From DATIHF01 sp035480955 (GTDB taxonomy: Bacteria > Patescibacteriota > Microgenomatia > Woykebacterales > RBG-16-39-9b), in assembly GCA_035480955.1 (NCBI GenBank), contig DATIHF010000063.1, forward strand, positions 1-5,054: a DNA stretch of 5,054 bases. The letters run 5' to 3'. The notes beneath the pieces were generated by a model that did not search any database, was not told where the DNA came from, and was given only the letters and a program-made list of their open reading frames with translations. The first letter of the stretch is position 1, and every line of letters starts with the position of its first letter. The translations under genes were made by a program, and so were the position numbers. Shown in pieces: positions 1 to 5,054 of this stretch.

Positions 1-234
1 GATTATTGGGGCACCAATACTTTTGAAAAATTCTGGCAGAGCCGCGACCAAAAGTAAGAAAAAGATAATTGGAACAACTAAGAGAATTAGGTTAGTACTT
101 CTTTGCCAGAGAAAAATAAAATAAAAACTCGCTAGAAAAAGGACGAGAAAGGTAGCAGTTATAGCAGAGGCGAAAAACATCGTCTGAGTTTTATCAATAC
201 TCCATTTGGCAAAAACAGTTTCGTTGTTTTCCAT
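1..234 (-). CDS. N-terminal part of an unrecognised membrane protein (runs off the window)
   Basis: I do not recognise this protein. The 78 visible residues begin MENNETVFAKWSIDKTQ, a short polar N-terminus, followed by two strongly hydrophobic stretches at about residues 18-43 and 48-66 separated by a short WQRSTN loop, which predicts two transmembrane helices. The frame stays open to the window edge. The ATG is the first possible start, because an in-frame TAA lies two codons upstream (TAA CCC CCA ATG). There is no Shine-Dalgarno at normal spacing; the only AGG lies about 23 bases upstream. It begins 30 bases after the PBP2 stop on the same strand, so it is probably the next gene of the mre operon. 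RodA is a common neighbour here, but the visible part lacks the look of a RodA N-terminus, which usually enters its first helix within a few basic residues. Function cannot be assigned. Confidence 0.75.
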   Translation of the reverse strand, partial: MENNETVFAKWSIDKTQTMFFASAITATFLVLFLASFYFIFLWQRSTNLILLVVPIIFFLLLVAALPEFFKSIGAPII

Positions 235-264
235 TGGGGGTTATTTATTTAATTTTACCTTTTT

Positions 265-2139
265 TTAGTGGAAATACCAATTGAAAATATTGCGCGTCAG
301 TGGTGCTGACAAGTCAGCTCCGTGGCCACCCTGCTCGACCAAAACAGTAACGGAAAGTTTTGGATCGTCAAATGGCGCAAAGGCCGTGTACCAAGCATCG
401 GGCTTAAAGTCCGCTCCTACCTGAGCACTTCCAGTTTTACCAGCGCTTTTTATTTTGTAATTTTTAAATAAATAGCTCACATTTCCATCTCCAACAGTGT
501 CTTGATAGAGCCCCTCAGCAATAGTGCTTAGAGATTCTGGAGAAATGACTTTATCATTGAGTATTTTAGGTTTATTTTTGTGAACTATTGTTGGTTGTAC
601 TAACTTACCTCCATTGGCAAAAGAAGCAGTCGCAACCGCAAGCTGCATCGGGGTGACGGAGAGATAACCTTGCCCGATACCATAATTAATAGTATCACCC
701 TGATACCAGGTCTCCCCGAAATTTTTTATTTTCCACTCTTTTGTCGGGACCAAGCCATTGATCTCCCCAGGTAACTCTACACCCGTGGGTTGACCAAAAC
801 CAAATTTATTCGCGTAAGAGCTGATGCGATCAACTCCCAAATTCTCCCCCAGTCTGTAAAAGAAAATATCGTTGGAGCGAGCGAGGGCCCGAATGACATC
901 GATGTCCCCATCGGTTTGATGATGGTCGAGCCAGAGCCAGTTGTTGAAAGTAGTTCCTCCGACTTCGATAAAACCAGTATCAGTGATTTTAGTATCTTTG
1001 GTGATGAGTCCTGTCTCCAAACCAGCTGTGCCAATGATCATTTTGAAAGTTGAGCCCGGTGGGTAAGCGGTGCTGATAGCTCTGTTCAACAAAGGATGGC
1101 CGGGATTATTAATAATTTCGTCATAAGAAGCTTGGGAAAGCTTGTTGGAAAAAAGATTGTTATCAAAAGAAGGCGCGGAAACCATCGCCAGGATTTCTCC
1201 AGTCTTCGGGTCCTCCACTACTGCTGAGCCTCCTTCTCCACCTTTGGTATTGAGAGTTTGGGTCATTTGGTCATAAACATACTTCTGCAGATCCGCATCA
1301 ATACTCAAGGTGATATCATTTCCCGAAACTGGTTGGGTCTCAAAAATTACGCCCTGCTTTTTCCCTTGTGAATCAACTTTGATAAGCTGGTAACCATTGG
1401 CCCCTCGGAGCAAGTGTTCAAAACTATCTTCCGCTCCGGTGCGACCAACTTGATCGCCAACTACATAAGGCACTGCTTCTTTCTTTTTTAAATCCCCCTC
1501 TGACGCCTCTCCGGTGTAACCCAACAGTGGGGCAATGGACTCTCCGTAAGGGTATTCTCTTTTTGGATAAATCTCGATTGAGAGCCAGTTGTATTTATCT
1601 TCCTGAGTTTTGAGTGAGATGATCTGATCATTGGTCAAATCAGTTTCTAGAGTTACTGAGTCGGTTTTAGTTTTTTTGATTTTATCGACTAAATCATTGG
1701 GCTTTTCCGAAATTAATGGTGCCACCTCTCTAGCTTGTTTTTCCCAATCTTTGGGCAGATCCACTTTTCGCAAAGAAACTCGGTAACCTGGTTTGTTTCT
1801 TGCCAAAACTTTGCCGTTACGGTCATAAATGACTCCTCTCGGGGCATAGTTGGCGACAATCAGCACGTGGTTGCCTTGAGACTTGTTCATAAAGGTTTCT
1901 CCATCGATCACTTGCAGTTTAAAGGCTCGTCCAAAAAGAAGAATCAAAAAAATCGCCAAGATGACATAGACTGGGACTAGTCTCCAAGATGAGATTGACT
2001 CTTTTTCTTCGACAAAGGAGCTATGATCCCAGGACTGGGAGTTTTTGATAGCACCTTCATGTGGGAGTTTTTTATTCTTATCAAAGCCTTCGATGGATTC
2101 TCCAAAAATCTCACCAAAGTCAGGAGCTTTTCTTTTCAT
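265..2139 (-). CDS. mrdA: Penicillin-binding protein 2, elongation-specific peptidoglycan D,D-transpeptidase
   Basis: This class B penicillin-binding protein of 624 residues cross-links peptide stems of new peptidoglycan during side-wall elongation, normally as partner of RodA and activated by MreC. A charged cytoplasmic segment (about 1-52) precedes one membrane anchor (about 54-72). The dimerisation/pedestal domain follows, with the hallmark RGVIYDRNGKVLARN at 101-115 and YPYGESIAPLLGYTG at 196-210. The transpeptidase domain holds all three active-site motifs: STFK with nucleophile Ser363 and Lys366, SND at 422-424 (the SxD form usual in PBP2), and KTGSAQ at 568-573. The context YPPGSTFK and GIGQGYLSVTPMQLA (487-501) is typical of the family. 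It is full length for PBP2. The ATG overlaps the mreD stop as ATGA, and the next in-frame Met (84) lies beyond the anchor, so the start is secure. FtsI is an alternative, but gene context and the SxD motif favour PBP2. Confidence 0.95.
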   Translation of the reverse strand: MKRKAPDFGEIFGESIEGFDKNKKLPHEGAIKNSQSWDHSSFVEEKESISSWRLVPVYVILAIFLILLFGRAFKLQVIDGETFMNKSQGNHVLIVANYAPRGVIYDRNGKVLARNKPGYRVSLRKVDLPKDWEKQAREVAPLISEKPNDLVDKIKKTKTDSVTLETDLTNDQIISLKTQEDKYNWLSIEIYPKREYPYGESIAPLLGYTGEASEGDLKKKEAVPYVVGDQVGRTGAEDSFEHLLRGANGYQLIKVDSQGKKQGVIFETQPVSGNDITLSIDADLQKYVYDQMTQTLNTKGGEGGSAVVEDPKTGEILAMVSAPSFDNNLFSNKLSQASYDEIINNPGHPLLNRAISTAYPPGSTFKMIIGTAGLETGLITKDTKITDTGFIEVGGTTFNNWLWLDHHQTDGDIDVIRALARSNDIFFYRLGENLGVDRISSYANKFGFGQPTGVELPGEINGLVPTKEWKIKNFGETWYQGDTINYGIGQGYLSVTPMQLAVATASFANGGKLVQPTIVHKNKPKILNDKVISPESLSTIAEGLYQDTVGDGNVSYLFKNYKIKSAGKTGSAQVGADFKPDAWYTAFAPFDDPKLSVTVLVEQGGHGADLSAPLTRNIFNWYFH

Positions 2140-2474
2140 TTTGTTAGACCTACTAAAAGGGTTAGGGAAACTTCACTAACAACCAAAGAGACCAGCACCA
2201 ATGAGATTTTGGATAAATTGTTTTCCGGGAGAGCCTTACTAAAAAGATGAATTATTAAAAAGGCTAGACTAAGAGCAATCAAAACTAGACCGATATTTAA
2301 ATTTGCGAAAAGTCCAAGCAGTATTGCGGCGATCGCAATATACCAATAACTAAAATCTCCCTTTCCATAGAGAAAAAAAGCCACTAAAAGCGCAAAGGCG
2401 AGATTTAGCGGGAAGACAACAGTCTGGAGCATTATTAAAAAAAGTAAAATAATGAAAATCGCAACTTTTAGCAT
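2136..2474 (-). CDS. mreD: Short MreD-like rod-shape-determining membrane protein
   Basis: The 112-residue product is almost entirely hydrophobic, with four to five predicted membrane helices at about 3-21, 24-37, 44-58, 61-79 and 88-110. Polar residues are confined to short loops such as YGKGDFSYWY (36-45) and SKALPENNLSK (79-89). MreD is an integral membrane partner of MreC in the elongasome; its sequence is poorly conserved, so the assignment rests mainly on its place between mreC and mrdA and on its topology. Canonical MreD is about 160-170 residues, so this is a reduced version. It starts four bases after the mreC stop without a visible Shine-Dalgarno and its TGA overlaps the PBP2 ATG, so translation is probably coupled to both neighbours. 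What is seen is a small polytopic protein; the name is an inference from synteny. Confidence 0.78.
   Translation of the reverse strand: MLKVAIFIILLFLIMLQTVVFPLNLAFALLVAFFLYGKGDFSYWYIAIAAILLGLFANLNIGLVLIALSLAFLIIHLFSKALPENNLSKISLVLVSLVVSEVSLTLLVGLTK
2148..2152 (-). promoter_or_regulatory. Weak ribosome binding site for mrdA, inside mreD
   Basis: TAGGT on the minus strand lies within the last codons of mreD, with its AGG nine bases before the PBP2 ATG. The match to the anti-Shine-Dalgarno is short, but the spacing is right and it supports re-initiation at the ATGA stop-start overlap. Confidence 0.35.
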
Positions 2475-2478
2475 AGAG

Positions 2479-3279
2479 TTAGTTTTTCGCCAAATAAACT
2501 AGTGCAAGATCGTTTGGGTTAACCAAATTTTCTACTGAAGCGGACTGGAAAAACTCTTTTTCGACTTTGTTCACCTTGTCGATTTTACCAACTGCCAAAT
2601 TTGCGGGATAATTGTCCTTTCCTGAAGTAAAAATTAGCTCTCCCTGCACAAGTTTAGCTGATTGGACTACGTTGGTCAGCACAACCCCTTGTCCAAAACG
2701 ACCTTCGAGGATCCCTTCAGCTCCGCTTTCTGTCCTAACAGGAATTTTTGTAGAAGGGTCAGAGAGGAGCTGGACTGACGAAACTTTTGGTGAGACATCG
2801 ACGACTTTTCCCAGCAGTATGCTTTTCACAACCGCCAGTTCCCCTTTGGAAACCCCGTCATTTTTCCCCGCGTCAATGAGCAAAACGCTTTTCGTTCCAA
2901 AACCTCCTAATCCAATCACGTGGGCGGCTTGGTTTATTTTTAAGTCCACTACTTTGGAGCCAATCTGTGCACGTAAGCTTTGGTTTTCGGCTTTTAGTTT
3001 TTTGAGGGCAGCGTTTTCTGCTTTGAGCGCGGCATTTTCTACTTGCAGATCTGAATTTTTATTGCGCAAGCTTCCGATATGAGTAGCGGTGTTTAAAACA
3101 CTTCCAACCCCTGAGGTGAGATTGTGAAAAGAAATTTGCAGAGGCAGAGTGACTCCTTGTGTGAAAGATAAAATTGGGTTGAGAAAACCGATACTTATAA
3201 AGAGAAACAGCAACCCACCAGCCAGCAAAAGTAGCGGGTAAAAACGGAATTCAAAAAGATTTGGTCGACGTGAACGCAT
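2479..3279 (-). CDS. mreC: Rod-shape-determining protein MreC
   Basis: MreC is a membrane-anchored scaffold that links the MreB filament to PBP2/RodA outside the membrane. The 266-residue protein shows the full family layout. A basic N-terminus (MRSRRPNLFEFRF) leads to one membrane helix (about 14-34). A coiled coil follows at about 68-107, rich in Leu, Ala and Glu with a near-perfect seven-residue repeat at 81-94. The C-terminal double beta-barrel domain starts near 115, with the family-typical segments SVLLIDAGKNDGVSKGE (131-147), LLSDPSTKIPVRT (171-183) and GILEG (189-193). Length is normal. The ATG lies 12 bases after the mreB stop, which is itself in the mreC frame, so no longer ATG/GTG/TTG start exists. 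There is no Shine-Dalgarno at the expected spacing, which suggests coupling to mreB translation. Confidence 0.95.
   Translation of the reverse strand: MRSRRPNLFEFRFYPLLLLAGGLLFLFISIGFLNPILSFTQGVTLPLQISFHNLTSGVGSVLNTATHIGSLRNKNSDLQVENAALKAENAALKKLKAENQSLRAQIGSKVVDLKINQAAHVIGLGGFGTKSVLLIDAGKNDGVSKGELAVVKSILLGKVVDVSPKVSSVQLLSDPSTKIPVRTESGAEGILEGRFGQGVVLTNVVQSAKLVQGELIFTSGKDNYPANLAVGKIDKVNKVEKEFFQSASVENLVNPNDLALVYLAKN
2998..3039 (-). repeat. Tandem heptad repeat within the mreC coiled coil
   Basis: Two adjacent 21-base units encode ENAALKA and ENAALKK (MreC residues 81-94). Seven-residue periodicity with Ala/Leu core positions is what a parallel coiled coil needs. The units share the codons for ENAAL with slight synonymous drift, so they may come from an in-frame duplication, or from selection on a simple heptad pattern. 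A related unit, LKAENQSL, follows at once. Confidence 0.6.
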
Positions 3280-3291
3280 TACTAAATCAAT

Positions 3292-4341
3292 TTAACTGTA
3301 AGAAGTTATTTTAACTTTTTCTAGGAGCTCTGGGTCTTCGAGTACTTTGCCAGTTCCTTTGACAACAGTTGTTAGAGGATCTTCATCGATGGTAACCGGG
3401 ATTTTGGTTTCTTTTTCTACCAACTCTTTGATACCAGGCATCAGTGCACCTCCACCGGTAATCATGATACCACCTTCAAGTAAGTCACTGACCATCTCTG
3501 GTGGAGCTTCCTCCAGAACTTGTTTGATACCCTCGATAATCGCAGCGGTGGTGGAGGAAACTGCTTCACGAATCTCACCAGAAGAAATTGTGATCACCGC
3601 TGGCAACCCAGTGGCGAGGTCGCGGCCTTTGATAACTAGTTTCACTTCGTTTTTGGTCGGGAAGACACTTCCCCCTTTTAATTTCAGCTCTTCGGCACTC
3701 TTTTCTCCAAGCAATAAATTGTAGCGGGCTCGAGCGTAGTTGATGATGTCCTGATCCATCTCGTCGCCCGCGATACGGATCGAACGGCTCACCACAACCC
3801 CACCGAGAGAAATTACGGCAATCTCCGTCGTCCCCCCACCAATGTCAACTATCATACTTCCCTTTGGGTCACCAATCGGCAGATCGGCGCCGATCGCTGC
3901 GGCCATCGGCTCTTCGATCAAGATAACTTCACGAGCGCCAGCTTTCATCGCGGCGTCCCGCACTGCTCTTCGTTCAACTTCCGTAACTCCCGAAGGAATT
4001 CCAACAATGACCCGGGGTCGAGGAAATTTGGGAAAACGGGAAGGATTTTCATGGACTTTACCAATAAAATATTTGAGGAGAGCTTCGGCGGCGTCAAGGT
4101 CACTGATCACTCCGTCTTTCAGAGGGCGGGTCGTGATGACATTTTGCGGAGTCTTGCCCTGCATTTTTTTGGCTTCGCTCCCGACCGCGATAATTTTTTT
4201 ACTTTTGCGGTGTTGGGTGATGATCGTAGGCTCACGGATGAGGACACCTTTGCCACGTACGAAAACAAGAGTGTTTGCGGTTCCGAGATCTATGCCAATG
4301 TCATGAGAAAAAAATCCAAAAAATTGATCAACTAAAAACAA
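3292..4341 (-). CDS. mreB: Rod-shape-determining protein MreB (bacterial actin homologue), TTG start
   Basis: MreB is an ATP-dependent actin-like cytoskeletal protein that polymerises on the inner face of the membrane and guides the elongation machinery. With the TTG start chosen here it has 349 residues, close to the usual 335-350. The actin-fold ATP-binding motifs are intact: phosphate 1 DIGIDLGTANT (14-24), the connecting segment EEPMAAAIGA (143-152), phosphate 2 IVDIGGGTTE (164-173) and the adenosine motif IMITGGGALMPG (292-303). GRDLATGLP (239-247) is also typical. The hydrophobic N-terminal FLVDQFFGFF could serve as a membrane-contact patch. A longer frame from an ATG at 4377 would add 12 residues, but TTG lies four bases after a perfect AGGAGGT, and family members start close to FFGFFSHDIGIDLG. 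As the first gene it probably leads the mre operon. Confidence 0.96.
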   Translation of the reverse strand: MFLVDQFFGFFSHDIGIDLGTANTLVFVRGKGVLIREPTIITQHRKSKKIIAVGSEAKKMQGKTPQNVITTRPLKDGVISDLDAAEALLKYFIGKVHENPSRFPKFPRPRVIVGIPSGVTEVERRAVRDAAMKAGAREVILIEEPMAAAIGADLPIGDPKGSMIVDIGGGTTEIAVISLGGVVVSRSIRIAGDEMDQDIINYARARYNLLLGEKSAEELKLKGGSVFPTKNEVKLVIKGRDLATGLPAVITISSGEIREAVSSTTAAIIEGIKQVLEEAPPEMVSDLLEGGIMITGGGALMPGIKELVEKETKIPVTIDEDPLTTVVKGTGKVLEDPELLEKVKITSYS

Positions 4342-4345
4342 AGCT

Positions 4346-4352
4346 ACCTCCT
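4346..4352 (-). promoter_or_regulatory. Strong Shine-Dalgarno that decides the mreB start
   Basis: The minus strand reads AGGAGGT followed by AGCT and then TTG at 4341-4339. The full seven-base match to the 16S anti-Shine-Dalgarno lies four bases (five from AGGAGG) before the TTG. It sits inside the longer ATG frame, where it would serve no purpose. It is the only strong ribosome binding site in the window. Confidence 0.85.
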
Positions 4353-4365
4353 GCTGTCGTGGTTG

Positions 4366-4394
4366 AGTATATAGCATTTAGAATTTTGTATCTA
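4366..4394 (-). promoter_or_regulatory. Candidate sigma70-type promoter for the mre operon
   Basis: On the minus strand a TAGATA box (4394-4389, four of six to TTGACA) is followed after 17 bases by TATACT (4371-4366, five of six to TATAAT). An overlapping reading, TGC before TATATA, would form an extended -10. Transcription would start near 4359, a few bases before the AGGAGGT, and would exclude the ATG at 4377. This was read by eye in AT-rich DNA, so chance matches are possible. Confidence 0.4.
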
Positions 4395-4418
4395 GTAGCT
4401 CAAATTTTGTGTTACTAT
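4379..4418 (+). promoter_or_regulatory. Weak candidate -10 elements for the divergent ligase-like gene
   Basis: Two -10-like hexamers face the plus-strand gene: TAGAAT at 4379-4384 (five of six) and TACTAT at 4413-4418 (four of six). Neither has a convincing -35 box. If the second is used, transcription would begin within a few bases of the ATG at 4428, giving a leaderless message, which would fit the lack of any Shine-Dalgarno. The first would give a leader of about 35-40 bases. They lie within or close to the candidate mreB promoter, so the two directions may interfere or be co-regulated. Confidence 0.22.
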
Positions 4419-4427
4419 TTCTTTTGA

Positions 4428-5054
4428 ATGAAACTCAGTAAAATCGCTGACTTTGTCATCGAATATTCTTTTTATCTTCTTTTCTTTTTCGTCCCCATCA
4501 TTTGGCTGCCGATGACCTCTGAGCTTTTTGAATTTAACAAATTTATTTTGTTACTGCTTTTGACAATTGTAATAGTTGCTGCCTGGCTGATTAAGATTTT
4601 GTCTGAGCGAGAGTTGAAATTGAAAAAAACTTTCCTGGATATTCCGATTGCACTTTTTTTACTAGCCAATATTCTCTCGACAATTTTTTCTCTTGATCCT
4701 CACACGAGCATCTGGGGTTATTATGGTCGCTGGAACGCAGGACTCCTCTCAATATTCGCCTATATTTTGCTCTACTATGCTCTTGTTAACAACACCAGCA
4801 AAAAACAAATTTACTATTACCTGGGGACTCTTTTTATCTCAACTCTTGTCATCTCCATTTACGCTATCTTGCAACACCCCAACCCTCTTTTCACCGAAAA
4901 AGTTGCTGGGGAAAGAGTCTGGCACGGGATTGATTACAAATACTGGGCAGTTGATGTAGAAAATCGGGTTTTCTCCACCTTTGGCCAACCAAACTGGCTC
5001 GCGGCATTTTTGGCAATGATGATTCTGCCGCTGCTTTCCCTACTTTTCATTTTC
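4428..5054 (+). CDS. O-antigen ligase/polymerase-like membrane protein, N-terminal part (runs off the window)
   Basis: The 209 visible residues are rich in membrane helices, at about 10-29, 37-57, 70-88, 104-120, 128-148 and 187-209. Between the fifth and sixth lies a polar extracytoplasmic stretch ending in ENRVFSTFGQPNWLAAFL (178-195). The GxPNxxAxxL pattern and its position are typical of the O-antigen ligase (Wzy_C/WaaL) superfamily, whose members transfer or polymerise undecaprenyl-linked glycans outside the membrane. The SLDPHTSIWGYYGRWNAG segment (88-105) also resembles those proteins in candidate-phyla genomes. The catalytic arginine and large loop of the family would lie beyond the window, so activity cannot be judged. 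An in-frame TGA immediately precedes the ATG, fixing the start; no Shine-Dalgarno is visible. It is divergent from mreB, 86 bases away. Whether it acts as ligase, polymerase or protein glycosyltransferase is open. Confidence 0.82.
   Translation, partial: MKLSKIADFVIEYSFYLLFFFVPIIWLPMTSELFEFNKFILLLLLTIVIVAAWLIKILSERELKLKKTFLDIPIALFLLANILSTIFSLDPHTSIWGYYGRWNAGLLSIFAYILLYYALVNNTSKKQIYYYLGTLFISTLVISIYAILQHPNPLFTEKVAGERVWHGIDYKYWAVDVENRVFSTFGQPNWLAAFLAMMILPLLSLLFIF

Noticed and set aside
235..264. T-rich stretch after the mrdA stop as an intrinsic terminator.
   Set aside because: In the direction of transcription it reads as an A-run without a preceding GC-rich hairpin, so it does not fit a terminator, and the next gene follows on the same strand.
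777..1053. Small frames on both strands within mrdA.
   Set aside because: They lie inside the conserved transpeptidase domain in other frames, with no translation signals of their own.
1980..2138. Reading through the mreD TGA would add 52 residues and give a product near canonical MreD length (about 165).
   Set aside because: The added residues are hydrophilic and basic, unlike MreD helices, and they are the shifted frame of the PBP2 start. The ATGA overlap explains the junction.
2612..3082. A 156-residue plus-strand frame opposite mreC.
   Set aside because: It is the reverse of a gene with clear MreC features, has no ribosome site or recognisable domain, and its Ser/Pro/Phe-rich composition is that of an antisense shadow.
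3842..4335. Two overlapping plus-strand frames (154 and 94 residues) opposite mreB.
   Set aside because: They are antisense to highly conserved mreB sequence, overlap each other in different frames and show no family motif.
4363..4403. TTGAG and CTCAA as an inverted repeat in the divergent region, a possible operator or hairpin.
   Set aside because: Arms are only five bases with about 31 bases between them, which is expected by chance in AT-rich DNA.
4472..4959. A 65-residue minus frame and an 88-residue plus frame within the ligase-like gene.
   Set aside because: The long open frame from 4428 has coherent membrane helices and a family motif; these are shadows in other frames.
1..5054. Alternative genetic code with UGA as glycine, as in some candidate phyla.
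   Set aside because: No in-frame TGA occurs inside any of the genes, glycine is coded by GGN throughout, and TGA fits as the mreD stop.

Overview
The window carries a compact cell-shape and wall-elongation operon on the minus strand, in the order mreB - mreC - mreD - mrdA (PBP2) - unknown membrane gene. It reads right to left from about 4370 to beyond position 1. Divergent from it on the plus strand is the 5' part of a polytopic membrane protein resembling the O-antigen ligase/polymerase (Wzy/WaaL-like) family. No RNA genes, mobile elements, CRISPR arrays or terminators could be supported. Both window edges cut through genes.

Organism: a bacterium using the standard bacterial code (no internal TGA in any of the six reading frames called here) with a moderately AT-rich genome. 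Short genes with tight or overlapping junctions, a reduced MreD, few Shine-Dalgarno sites and an O-antigen-ligase-like protein with an N-terminal half of the type common in candidate-phyla genomes suggest Patescibacteria/CPR (Microgenomates- or Parcubacteria-like). This is an inference from style and family resemblance, not from a marker gene. The presence of MreB, MreC and PBP2 shows a rod-type peptidoglycan elongation machine.

Layout: 1-234 (minus) is the N-terminal 78 residues of an unrecognised membrane protein, in the place where rodA often lies. 265-2139 (minus) is a complete class B penicillin-binding protein, PBP2. 2136-2474 (minus) is a short MreD-like membrane protein that overlaps the PBP2 start by four bases. 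2479-3279 (minus) is MreC. 3292-4341 (minus) is MreB, for which a TTG start behind a perfect AGGAGGT is much better supported than the longer ATG-started frame. 4342-4427 is the divergent intergenic region, with a plausible mreB promoter and weaker signals for the plus-strand gene. 4428-5054 (plus) is the ligase-like gene, running off the window.

How they work together: MreB filaments under the membrane position MreC and MreD, which activate the transpeptidase PBP2; PBP2 normally pairs with the glycosyltransferase RodA to insert new glycan strands. The divergent ligase-like protein may act on an undecaprenyl-linked surface glycan, so the locus as a whole concerns the cell envelope. I see a well-known system with some local peculiarities rather than an undescribed one.
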